A stretch of 64,000 nt of DNA from Streptomyces sp. HPF1205 (GTDB taxonomy: Bacteria; Actinomycetota; Actinomycetes; Streptomycetales; Streptomycetaceae), in contig NZ_JAINVH010000017.1 in assembly GCF_020400825.1 (NCBI RefSeq), forward strand, positions 62,001 to 126,000, given 5' to 3'. The notes beneath the pieces are model-generated. The model saw nothing but the letters and a program-made list of their open reading frames with translations. It made no database searches and had not been told where the DNA came from. Numbering within the stretch: the first letter of the stretch is position 1; each line of letters begins with the position of its first letter. A program made the translations under genes and the position numbers. Positions 36,121-43,383 of the stretch are shown in pieces.

Positions 36121-36149
36121 CCGCGGGCCGCGACGGGTGCGGCCCGCGG
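36121..36149. terminator. terminator between geosmin synthase and the minus-strand neighbour
   Basis: CCGCGGGCCGC pairs with GCGGCCCGCGG around a 7-base loop, 11 bases after the geoA stop, between convergent genes. A 15-base near-identical direct repeat (AACGGCCGGGCTCAG at 36169, AACGGCCGGGTTCAG at 36197) follows. Confidence 0.75.
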
Positions 36150-36207
36150 CGCCCGCGCAGGATTCACTAACGGCCGGGCTCAGGGCCGCGGTCAACAACG
36201 GCCGGGT

Positions 36208-37248
36208 TCAGTAGCGGTAGGGGTCGTACGGGTCGTGGTCGGCGGTGTACTGCGGCTGGGGCGGCTCCTGGGCGCCGGCCTGCTCGTACGCGGGCTGGTG
36301 CTGCTGCTGCGGGATGTACGGCTGCGCCTGCGGGTCGTAGCCCGCGCCGCCCCGCGCTCCGGGGTACGGCTCCTGGTGCTCCTGGTGCTCCTGCACGGGC
36401 CACTGGCCGCTGCCGTAGCCGCCGTCGTAGCCCCCGTAGTGGTAACCGCCCGTGTCGTAGCCCCCAGCGGCGGGCTGCTCCTGGTGGCCCGCCTGCTCGT
36501 ACCCGGCCTGCCCGTGCCCGTCCTGCCCGTAGCCGTCCTGTCCGTGGCCGCCCTCGGCGTGGGCGCCCTGCCCGTACCCGCCCTGTCCGTTCCCGCCCTG
36601 CCCGTACCCGTCCTGCGCGTACCCGTATGCCTGGCCGCCCCAGCCGTCCTGCGCGTAACCGGGGTCGTAGCCGTCGTACGAGGCGGTGGCGGGGGCGGGC
36701 TGCGGCTCGGCGCCCCAGCCCGCGTACCCGTGGGCCCCGTAGCCCTCGTATCCCCCGCTGGTGTACGGGTCGGGGGTGTAGGAGGAGTTGCCGTCGTACA
36801 GCGGGTACTCGCCGCTGTCGTCGTGCATCGGGACCGGCTGATAGACGGCGGTGGCGTCGTCCCGCTCGGCCAGGAGGTCCCGGCCCTCGCCGACCGCGTC
36901 CTCGTGCGACTCCTCGACCGGGGTGACCGCGAGGGTCGGCTCGGCGGAAGGGTAGGCGGCGCTGGTGCGGCGGCCCAGGCGCAGGGCGCCGATGCCGCCG
37001 CGCAGCGCCCACCCGGCGGAGAAGCCGCGCTTGTAGGAGAGGGTCACGAAGGTCTGCCCGGTGCCGAACGCGGCCGCGCCCAGCATGATCAGCACGACCT
37101 CGCGCAGCGCGACCCCGCCGACCACGCCCAGGAACCCGGCGAAGGCCAGCAGCCGCCAGCGCAGCCGGGCCTTGTGCTGCAGCAGCACCTCGCCCAGCAG
37201 CCACAGCGCGACGATCCCGAACGCGATGTAGAGCACCGAGTAACCCAC
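36208..37248 (-). CDS. membrane protein with Gly/Tyr/Gln-rich tail
   Basis: No known function. The 346-residue product has an N-terminal membrane part (hydrophobic helices about 5-22, 31-45 and 47-62) and a conserved FVTLSYKRGFSAGWALRGG stretch. A long disordered C-terminus (about 140-346) is built of Gly-Tyr-Gln-Asp-His repeats such as GYGQGGYGQG and GHGQDGYGQD, and the end is DPYDPYRY. Such Tyr/Gly-rich tails can drive condensation or surface contacts, but that is only inference. It lies 35 bases downstream of nothing on its own strand except metF, which starts at 38216 and ends at 37284 with the same orientation, so this gene follows a divergent-looking gap and probably has its own promoter. 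Confidence 0.75.
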   Translation of the reverse strand: MGYSVLYIAFGIVALWLLGEVLLQHKARLRWRLLAFAGFLGVVGGVALREVVLIMLGAAAFGTGQTFVTLSYKRGFSAGWALRGGIGALRLGRRTSAAYPSAEPTLAVTPVEESHEDAVGEGRDLLAERDDATAVYQPVPMHDDSGEYPLYDGNSSYTPDPYTSGGYEGYGAHGYAGWGAEPQPAPATASYDGYDPGYAQDGWGGQAYGYAQDGYGQGGNGQGGYGQGAHAEGGHGQDGYGQDGHGQAGYEQAGHQEQPAAGGYDTGGYHYGGYDGGYGSGQWPVQEHQEHQEPYPGARGGAGYDPQAQPYIPQQQHQPAYEQAGAQEPPQPQYTADHDPYDPYRY

Positions 37249-37283
37249 GTGCCCACTTCCCTCACCTAGGTTCTCCCCCTGCC

Positions 37284-38216
37284 TCAGGCGGAGGGACCGC
37301 CGGCCCGCTGGTGCAGCCCGAGGTTCTGGTAGATCTCCAGCGACGCGGTGGAGTGGTTAAGAGTAATGAAGTGCAGCCCCGGGATGTCCTCGGCCATCAG
37401 ACGCCGGCACATCTCGGTGGTGAACTCGATGCCGATGGCGCGCACCGCGGCGGGGTCGTCCCGCACGGCCAGCAGTCGTTCGGCCAGGTCGGGTGGGAAG
37501 GGTGCGTTGCCGAGCTGGGAGAAGCGCTCGATCTGCCGGACGTTGGTGACCGGCATGACCTCGGGGATGATCGGGACGGTGCAGCCGGCCCGGTCGACGC
37601 GGTCGCGCAGCCGCAGGTAGGCCTCCGGGTCGAAGAACATCTGGGTGATCGCGAAGTCCGCGCCGGCCCGGCACTTGTCGAGGAAGTGGCGGGTGTCGGC
37701 GGCGGCGTCGGTGGAGCGCGGGTGCATCTCGGTGAAGGCGGCGACGCCCACGCAGAAGTCACCCGAGTCCTTGATCAGCCGGACCAGGTCCGCCGCGTAC
37801 GTCAGGCCCTGCGGGTGCGGGACCCACTCCCCCAGGGGGTCGCCGGGCGGGTCGCCCCTGATGGCCAGCATGTTGCGGATCCCGGCGTCCGCGTACTGGC
37901 CGATGATGTTGCGCAGCTCGGCGACCGAGTGGTTGACCGCCGTGAGGTGGGCGCACGGGGTGAGGGTCGTGTCCGAGACGATGCGGTCGGTGGCCCGCAC
38001 GGTGCCCTCACGGGACGAGCCGCCGGCACCGTACGTCACCGAGACGAACGTCGGCTGGACGGCCTCGATCCGCCGGATCGCGTTCCACAGCGTGCGCTCG
38101 CCCTTCTCCGTCTTGGGCGCGGCGAACTCGAACGAGTACGAGCGGTCGCCACCGGCCAGCAGCTCACGGATGGTGACTGCTCGGTCGGTACGGGTGGAGG
38201 CGGTTCCGAGGGCCAT
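37284..38216 (-). CDS. metF: methylenetetrahydrofolate reductase
   Basis: TIM-barrel flavoenzyme that reduces 5,10-methylene-THF to 5-methyl-THF for methionine synthesis. The 310-residue product contains YSFEFAAPKTEKGE (catalytic Glu region), VSVTYGAGGSSR, the NMLAIRGDPPGD motif and DFAITQMFFD, all typical of bacterial MetF. The ATG at 38216 follows TAACCT (38228-38223, minus strand) by 6 bases, so it is probably leaderless. It lies 132 bases downstream of thiE on the same strand. Its position corresponds to Rv2172c. Confidence 0.96.
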   Translation of the reverse strand: MALGTASTRTDRAVTIRELLAGGDRSYSFEFAAPKTEKGERTLWNAIRRIEAVQPTFVSVTYGAGGSSREGTVRATDRIVSDTTLTPCAHLTAVNHSVAELRNIIGQYADAGIRNMLAIRGDPPGDPLGEWVPHPQGLTYAADLVRLIKDSGDFCVGVAAFTEMHPRSTDAAADTRHFLDKCRAGADFAITQMFFDPEAYLRLRDRVDRAGCTVPIIPEVMPVTNVRQIERFSQLGNAPFPPDLAERLLAVRDDPAAVRAIGIEFTTEMCRRLMAEDIPGLHFITLNHSTASLEIYQNLGLHQRAGGPSA

Positions 38217-38348
38217 GTATGCAGGTTAACCGGCGGTGGCGACCGAGCGTAACCGTTCCGGTGGATATGGCGGATTAGTGCCGTTTCCCGTCCACCTGCT
38301 GGACGCACGGGCGCGGGGCGGGCGGCACCCGGGGACGCCGGGAAGCGG

Positions 38349-39002
38349 TCAGTCACCCGCCGCGCGCAGCGCCTTGGACAGCGCGGCGGCGGCCGCTGCG
38401 GGGTCGGGGGCCTCGGTGAGGGCGCGGACCACGACGACGCGCCGGGCGCCGGCGGCGAGCACGTCGGGGAGGTTGGTGAGGTCGATGCCGCCGATGGCGA
38501 ACCAGGGGCGGCCGGCCGGGAGGGCCGCGGCGTATCGGACGAGGGACAGGCCGGGTGCCGGGCGCCCCGGCTTGGTGGGGGTGGGCCACACGGGTCCGGT
38601 GCAGAAGTAGTCCGCGCCCTCCTCGCGGGCGGCGGCGTCCACCTCCGCCTCGGCGTGGCAGGAGCGGCCGATGAGCACCCGTTCGCCGAGGATGGCGCGC
38701 GCGGCCGGTACGGGGAGGTCGCCCTGCCCCAGGTGCAGGACGTCCGCACCGGCCGCGTGCGCCACGTCGGCCCGGTCGTTGACGGCGAGCAGCTTGCCGT
38801 GCCTGCGGCACGCGGCCGCGAGCACGGCGAGCGCGGCGAGTTCCTCGCGGGCCTCGATGCCCTTCTGGCGGAGCTGGATGACGTCCACCCCGGCGCCGAG
38901 CACCGCGTCCGCGAACTCGGCGAGGTCGCCGCGCCCGGCCCGGGCGTCGGTGCACAGGTACAGCCGGGCGTCGGCGAGCTGCTCGCGTGCTGCGGTGGTC
39001 AT
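38349..39002 (-). CDS. thiE: thiamine-phosphate synthase
   Basis: TIM-barrel enzyme that couples HMP-pyrophosphate and the thiazole phosphate to give thiamine phosphate. The 217-residue product has VIQLRQK (thiazole/pyrophosphate site), NDRADVA, HLGQGDLP, and YFCTGPVWPTPTKPGR with the glycine-rich FAIGGI phosphate loop. It lies on the opposite strand from thiO-thiS-thiG, about 2 kb away, and no TPP riboswitch is visible in front of it, so its control probably differs from that operon. Confidence 0.95.
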   Translation of the reverse strand: MTTAAREQLADARLYLCTDARAGRGDLAEFADAVLGAGVDVIQLRQKGIEAREELAALAVLAAACRRHGKLLAVNDRADVAHAAGADVLHLGQGDLPVPAARAILGERVLIGRSCHAEAEVDAAAREEGADYFCTGPVWPTPTKPGRPAPGLSLVRYAAALPAGRPWFAIGGIDLTNLPDVLAAGARRVVVVRALTEAPDPAAAAAALSKALRAAGD

Positions 39003-39086
39003 CCGGGCTCCCAGGGTCGGCGCCGGAGCCGCTTCCGCGTACGCCGCTAGCGCACGGGAGCCGCGGAGGACCGGATCGGGCGCGGG

Positions 39087-39461
39087 CTACACGGCGAGCG
39101 CCTGCGCGCGGCGCTTCACCTCGGTCCCGCGATTCTCGCGCAGCGCCTGGGCGGGGGTGCCGGGCAGGGTCGGGTCAGGCGTGAAGAGCCACTCCAGGGC
39201 CTCCTCGTCGGTGAACCCGTCGTCCTTGAGCAGTGTCAGCGTGCCCGGCAGACCTTTGACGATCTTGCCGTCGCCGATGAAGTCACTGGGGACCATCAGC
39301 ACCCTGTTCTCCCCGCGCCTGACCGCGATGAGCTGCCCTTCCTTGATCAGCGGCCGGATGCGGGTCACGTCGAGACCGAGACGCTCGGCCACTTCGGGCA
39401 GGGTGAGCCAGGAGGGGACCAGGGCGTCGATACGTGCGTCAACAGACGAAAAATCAGTCAC
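39087..39461 (-). CDS. Rv2175c-type DNA-binding protein
   Basis: Small winged-helix/HTH protein, 124 residues, matching the Rv2175c family of actinobacteria. The N-terminal HTH is SWLTLPEVAERLGLDVTRIR (about 17-36). The family C-terminus has KGLPGTLTLLKDDGF, EWLFTPDPTLPG and VKRRAQALAV. In M. tuberculosis the protein binds DNA and is phosphorylated by the kinase PknL, encoded next to it. Here the PASTA kinase lies about 4 kb away. Targets unknown. Confidence 0.9.
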   Translation of the reverse strand: MTDFSSVDARIDALVPSWLTLPEVAERLGLDVTRIRPLIKEGQLIAVRRGENRVLMVPSDFIGDGKIVKGLPGTLTLLKDDGFTDEEALEWLFTPDPTLPGTPAQALRENRGTEVKRRAQALAV

Positions 39462-39528
39462 GGGACAAGCCTGCCACCAGCCGCCGACAACCGCTGCGGC
39501 TACGACACCGCGCGCACGGCCGGTCGGG

Positions 39529-40740
39529 TCAGCGAACCGCCGACTTCAGCGGGACGGCGGGGTCCGCGGCGACCACCGGGTCCAGCTGGGCCGAGCGGGT
39601 GATGAGCTTGCGCGCCTGCGCCAGGTCGCGCGGCCGGCCGACCGCGAGCAGCGCCCTGAGCTCCCCGTCGCGCAGCCACAGCGCCGTCCAGGCGGGCCCG
39701 TCCGGATCGCCGCGCATCAGCAGGGTGTCCTCGCCGGTGTGGTGCCCCGCGTACTGCACGAACCGCCCGAACTGCTCGGACCAGAAGTACGGCACGGGGT
39801 CGTACCGCTCGTCGCCGCCCAGCAGGTTGGCGGCGGCGGTGCGCGGGCCCTGGGCGGCGTTGTCCCAGTGGTGGACCAGCAGCCGCCGCCCGTAGCGAGC
39901 GGAGGGGAAGGACGCGCAGTCGCCGACGGCGTAGACGTCGGGAACGGTGGTGCGCAGCCGGTCGTCGGCGAGGACCGCGCCGTCGTCGTCGAGGGCGACC
40001 GCCGAGCCGCCGAGCCAGCCGGTCTGGGGGCGGGCGCCGATGCCGACGACGACGGCCTGCGCGACCAGCCGGGAGCCGTCGGCCAGCACCACCGCGCCGG
40101 GTTCCACGGCCGCGACCGGGGTGCCGGTGCGCAGGTCCACGCCCGCCTCCTCGTACCAGCCGCGCATGGGGGCGGTGACGGCGGCGGGCAGCGCGCCGGC
40201 CAGCGGGCGGTCGGCCGCCTCGACCACGGCGACCTCGCAATCGGCCTGGCGCGCTGCGGTGGCGAACTCCGCGCCGATCCAGCCCGCGCCCACCACCACG
40301 ATCCGCCGCCGCTCGGCCAGCACCGGGCGCAGCGCGGCGGCGTCGTCCAGCGTCCGCAGCGGGTACACGTCGGGCAGCCCGGCCGTGCCCGGCAGTGTCA
40401 CCGCGTAGGCGCCGGTGGCGATGACGAGCTTGTCGTAGGCCAGGACGCCGGAGGCGGTGACGATCTCGTGGCTGTCGGCGCGCAGCGCCTCGGCGCGCGC
40501 CCCGAGCCGCAGTTCCACGTCGAGCGCCGCGAAGTCCACGTCGAACCGCACGTCGACGTCCTCGGTGCCCTGGGCGGCGCCCAGCAGCACCGCCTTGGAC
40601 AGCGGCGGCCGGTCGTACGGCGGGTGCGGCTCGTCCCCCAGTACGAGGACGGGGCCGCGCCAGCCCTGCTGCCGCAGTTCGACAGCGGTCTGCACCCCGG
40701 CCATCCCGGCCCCGACGATCACGGCACGCTCCATGCTCAC
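39529..40740 (-). CDS. FAD-dependent NAD(P) oxidoreductase (ferredoxin reductase-like)
   Basis: Flavoprotein of the pyridine-nucleotide-disulfide/ferredoxin-reductase type that would pass electrons from NAD(P)H to a ferredoxin or rubredoxin. The FAD motif is GAGMAG (10-15), with PYDRPPLSK after it. A second Rossmann motif VVVGAGWIGAE and the C-terminal VYAVGDCA FAD motif are present. A GTG at 40740 lies 6 bases after TACCGT (40752-40747), which fits a leaderless start (403 residues); an ATG two codons later is the alternative. The partner protein is unknown; no ferredoxin gene is adjacent. Confidence 0.85.
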   Translation of the reverse strand: MSMERAVIVGAGMAGVQTAVELRQQGWRGPVLVLGDEPHPPYDRPPLSKAVLLGAAQGTEDVDVRFDVDFAALDVELRLGARAEALRADSHEIVTASGVLAYDKLVIATGAYAVTLPGTAGLPDVYPLRTLDDAAALRPVLAERRRIVVVGAGWIGAEFATAARQADCEVAVVEAADRPLAGALPAAVTAPMRGWYEEAGVDLRTGTPVAAVEPGAVVLADGSRLVAQAVVVGIGARPQTGWLGGSAVALDDDGAVLADDRLRTTVPDVYAVGDCASFPSARYGRRLLVHHWDNAAQGPRTAAANLLGGDERYDPVPYFWSEQFGRFVQYAGHHTGEDTLLMRGDPDGPAWTALWLRDGELRALLAVGRPRDLAQARKLITRSAQLDPVVAADPAVPLKSAVR

Positions 40741-40838
40741 GTGATCACGGTAGCCCGCCCGCCGTACCTCCTGTGGCCGGTCCGGCAGGCGTGCCGCCGG
40801 CCGGGGGCGGCGGGTACCCCGCGCGGGGGCGGTGGGGA

Positions 40839-40844
40839 TAGGGT
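40839..40844 (+). promoter_or_regulatory. -10 element of the thiOSG promoter
   Basis: TAGGGT lies about 17 bases before the conserved riboswitch core, so transcription should begin near 40851. No clear -35. Confidence 0.45.
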
Positions 40845-40860
40845 GACCGGTGCCAGAGAA

Positions 40861-40950
40861 CACGCGGGAGCCCGGACGACCGGGCTGAGAGGGCGGCTGA
40901 CCGGCCGCCGACCGTAAGAACCTGATCCGGGTCATGCCGGCGAAGGGAGG
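40861..40950 (+). promoter_or_regulatory. TPP riboswitch (THI element)
   Basis: The thi-box aptamer is recognisable by CGGGAGCCC, the pyrimidine-sensing loop CTGAGAGGG, a variable stem (GCGGC...GCCGC), and the pyrophosphate-sensing part GAACCTGATCCGGGTCATGC followed by CGGCGAAGGGA. The aptamer ends at the GGGAGG ribosome-binding site, 8-12 bases before the thiO ATG, with no separate terminator hairpin. This suggests translational control: thiamine pyrophosphate binding hides the ribosome-binding site. Confidence 0.96.
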
Positions 40951-40959
40951 GCGTAGCGC

Positions 40960-42240
40960 ATGAGCCATGCCGGTCCGGTGGGCACAGGCGGTACGAGCGG
41001 TACGGAAGACGCGCGTGGCACGGAAGCGCGTGGTACGGAAGACGCGCGCAGTACGGAAGCGCACGGTACGAACGGTGCGCACGGTACGCGCGGCACGGAC
41101 GTCCTCGTGGTCGGCGGCGGGCTGATCGGCCTGGTCACCGCGTGGCGGGGCGCTCAGCGCGGGCTGCGGGTGACGGTCGCGGACCCGGATCCGGGAGGCG
41201 GGGCGGCCAGGGTCGCGGCGGGCATGCTGGCGGCGGTCACCGAGCTGCAGTACGGCGAGCAGACGCTGCTGGACCTCAACAGGGCCTCGGCGGAGCGCTA
41301 TCCGGACTTCGTCGCCGAACTGGAGGAGGCCACGGGCCTGGAGACGGGCTACCGCCGCTGCGGCACGCTCGCCGTCGCCCTGGACGCCGACGACCGCGCC
41401 CACCTGCGCGACCTGCACGCCTTCCAGACCTCGCTGGGCCTTTCCGCCCAGTGGCTCAGCGGGCGCGACTGCCGCCGCCTGGAGCCGCTGCTGGCCCCCG
41501 GCGTACGCGGCGGTCTGCGGGTGGACGGCGACCACCAGGTCGATCCGCGGCGGCTGGCGGCGGCGCTGCTCGCGGCGGCGCAGCGGGCCGGCGTGGTGCT
41601 GCTGCGCGCCGCGGTGGCCCGGATCACGCGGGCCGGGGACCGCGTCACCGGCGCGGTGCTCACCGACGGCACGGTGGTCGCCGCCGGCCGTACGGTCCTG
41701 GCCGCCGGGAGCGGGAGCGGGCGGGTGGCGGGGCTACCGGACGAGGCGCTTCCGCCGGTGCGCCCGGTCAAGGGCCAGATCCTGCGGCTGCGGGTCCCGG
41801 CCGCGCACGCGCCGTTCCTGTCCCGCACGGTGCGCGCGGTGGTGCGCGGCAGCCACGTCTACCTGGTGCCGCGGGAGAACGGCGAGTTGGTGCTCGGCGC
41901 GACAAGCGAGGAGTTCGGCTGGGACACCACGGTCACCGCCGGCGGGGTCTACGAACTGCTGCGCGACGCCCACGAACTGGTCCCCGGGATCACCGAACTC
42001 CCGCTCGCCGAGATGCTCGCGGGCCTGCGCCCCGGCACTCCCGACAACGCCCCGGTGCTCGGCCCGTCCGCCCTGGACGGGCTGCTGCTGGCCACCGGCC
42101 ACCACCGCAACGGCGTCCTGCTCACCCCGATCACCGGCGACGCGATGGCCGAGACCCTCACCACGGGCGAACTGCCGTCGTACGCACGCCCGTTCGCCGC
42201 CCACCGGTTCGCCCCCGCACGGCAGGAGCAGACGGTATGA
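40960..42240 (+). CDS. thiO: glycine oxidase ThiO
   Basis: FAD enzyme that oxidises glycine to the imine used for the thiazole ring of thiamine. The dinucleotide motif VGGGLIG is at 51-57, with AARVAAGMLAA and the C-terminal ATGHHRNGVLLTP. The 426-residue product has about 45 extra N-terminal residues made of GTE/GTN/ARGTE repeats, encoded by a tandem repeat (40988-41100) and not expected in ThiO. An internal start that skips them is not obvious, since the riboswitch-linked ribosome-binding site points to the ATG at 40960. The stop overlaps thiS (ATGA). Confidence 0.95.
   Translation: MSHAGPVGTGGTSGTEDARGTEARGTEDARSTEAHGTNGAHGTRGTDVLVVGGGLIGLVTAWRGAQRGLRVTVADPDPGGGAARVAAGMLAAVTELQYGEQTLLDLNRASAERYPDFVAELEEATGLETGYRRCGTLAVALDADDRAHLRDLHAFQTSLGLSAQWLSGRDCRRLEPLLAPGVRGGLRVDGDHQVDPRRLAAALLAAAQRAGVVLLRAAVARITRAGDRVTGAVLTDGTVVAAGRTVLAAGSGSGRVAGLPDEALPPVRPVKGQILRLRVPAAHAPFLSRTVRAVVRGSHVYLVPRENGELVLGATSEEFGWDTTVTAGGVYELLRDAHELVPGITELPLAEMLAGLRPGTPDNAPVLGPSALDGLLLATGHHRNGVLLTPITGDAMAETLTTGELPSYARPFAAHRFAPARQEQTV
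40988..41100. repeat. tandem repeat at the thiO N-terminus
   Basis: Units of GGTACGGAAGACGCGCGTGGC-type sequence, about 15 and 27 bases long, repeat with small changes and stay in the thiO frame (TEDARGTEAR, TEDARSTEAH). The repeat begins 28 bases after the start codon. Confidence 0.75.
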
Positions 42241-42443
42241 CGATCACCGTCCAGGTGAACGGCGAGAGCCGCGCCTTCGACCCCCCGACCGCCCTCGGCG
42301 ACATCGTCGCCTGCCTCACCTCTTCCCCCTCGGGCGTGGCCGCCGCCCTCAACGAGACGGTCGTCCCGCGCGGCCAGTGGCCCACCACCGAGGTCCGCGA
42401 CGGCGACCGGGTCGAAGTGCTGACCGCGGTGCAGGGAGGCTGA
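42237..42443 (+). CDS. thiS: sulfur carrier protein ThiS
   Basis: Ubiquitin-like carrier of 68 residues that delivers sulfur for thiazole formation. It ends in the required Gly-Gly (TAVQGG), which is adenylated and thiocarboxylated. The ATG at 42237 overlaps the thiO stop by four bases, so the two are translationally coupled. The thiG start follows 3 bases after its stop. Confidence 0.95.
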   Translation: MTITVQVNGESRAFDPPTALGDIVACLTSSPSGVAAALNETVVPRGQWPTTEVRDGDRVEVLTAVQGG

Positions 42444-42446
42444 GCG

Positions 42447-43268
42447 ATGACGGTCACGACACCGCCGGAAACCGGGCGGGACGAGCCGCTGACGATCGCG
42501 GGGACCCGGTTCTCCTCCCGGCTGATCATGGGCACGGGCGGCGCGCCCAGCCTGGAGGTGCTGGAGCGGGCGCTGCTGGCGTCGGGCACGGAGCTGACGA
42601 CCGTGGCGATGCGGCGGCTGGACCCGACGACCAAGGGCTCGGTGCTGTCGGTGCTGCGGCGGCACGGGATCCGGGTGCTGCCGAACACGGCGGGCTGCTT
42701 CACCGCGGGCGAGGCGGTGCTGACCGCGCGGCTGGCCCGGGAGGCGCTCGGCACGGACTGGGTGAAGCTCGAAGTCATCGCGGACGAGCGGACGCTGCTG
42801 CCCGATCCGGTCGAACTCCTCGGCGCCGCCGAGACCTTGGTCGACGACGGCTTCACGGTGCTGCCGTACACCAGCGACGACCCCGTGCTGGCCCGCAGGC
42901 TGGAGGACGTCGGCTGCGCCGCGATCATGCCGCTCGGTTCGCCGATCGGGTCGGGGCTCGGCATCCGCAACCCGCACAACTTCCGGCTCATCACCGAACG
43001 CGCGGGCGTCCCGGTCGTCCTCGACGCCGGCGCCGGCACCGCCTCCGACGTGGCCCTCGCCATGGAACTGGGCTGCGACGCCGTGATGCTGGCCTCGGCG
43101 GTCACCCGCGCCCAGGACCCGGTCCGCATGGCCGCCGCCATGCGGCACGCCGTCACGGCCGGCCACCTCGCCGCGGGCGCGGGCCGCATCCCCAGGCGCC
43201 ACCACGCCCTGGCGTCGAGCCCGGTCGAGGGCACGGCCGCCTTCGACCCGGAGCGCCCGGCGTTCTGA
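42447..43268 (+). CDS. thiG: thiazole synthase ThiG
   Basis: TIM-barrel enzyme that joins 1-deoxyxylulose 5-phosphate, dehydroglycine and ThiS-thiocarboxylate to form the thiazole phosphate. The Schiff-base lysine is K107 (VKLEVI). MPLGSPIGSGLGI, VPVVLDAGAGTASD and GCDAVMLASAV are family blocks. The 273-residue product has a slightly extended His/Arg-rich tail. Last gene of the riboswitch operon. Confidence 0.96.
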   Translation: MTVTTPPETGRDEPLTIAGTRFSSRLIMGTGGAPSLEVLERALLASGTELTTVAMRRLDPTTKGSVLSVLRRHGIRVLPNTAGCFTAGEAVLTARLAREALGTDWVKLEVIADERTLLPDPVELLGAAETLVDDGFTVLPYTSDDPVLARRLEDVGCAAIMPLGSPIGSGLGIRNPHNFRLITERAGVPVVLDAGAGTASDVALAMELGCDAVMLASAVTRAQDPVRMAAAMRHAVTAGHLAAGAGRIPRRHHALASSPVEGTAAFDPERPAF

Positions 43269-43383
43269 CCAGGGCGGCTCCCCAGGCGGCCACGGTCACG
43301 GTTGTGTCCCGGATCCGCACGGTGCGGACACAGCGGGCGCGTACCGCTGGATGGGGGACGCGGCGCTCGTAGAATCGGGCGTC

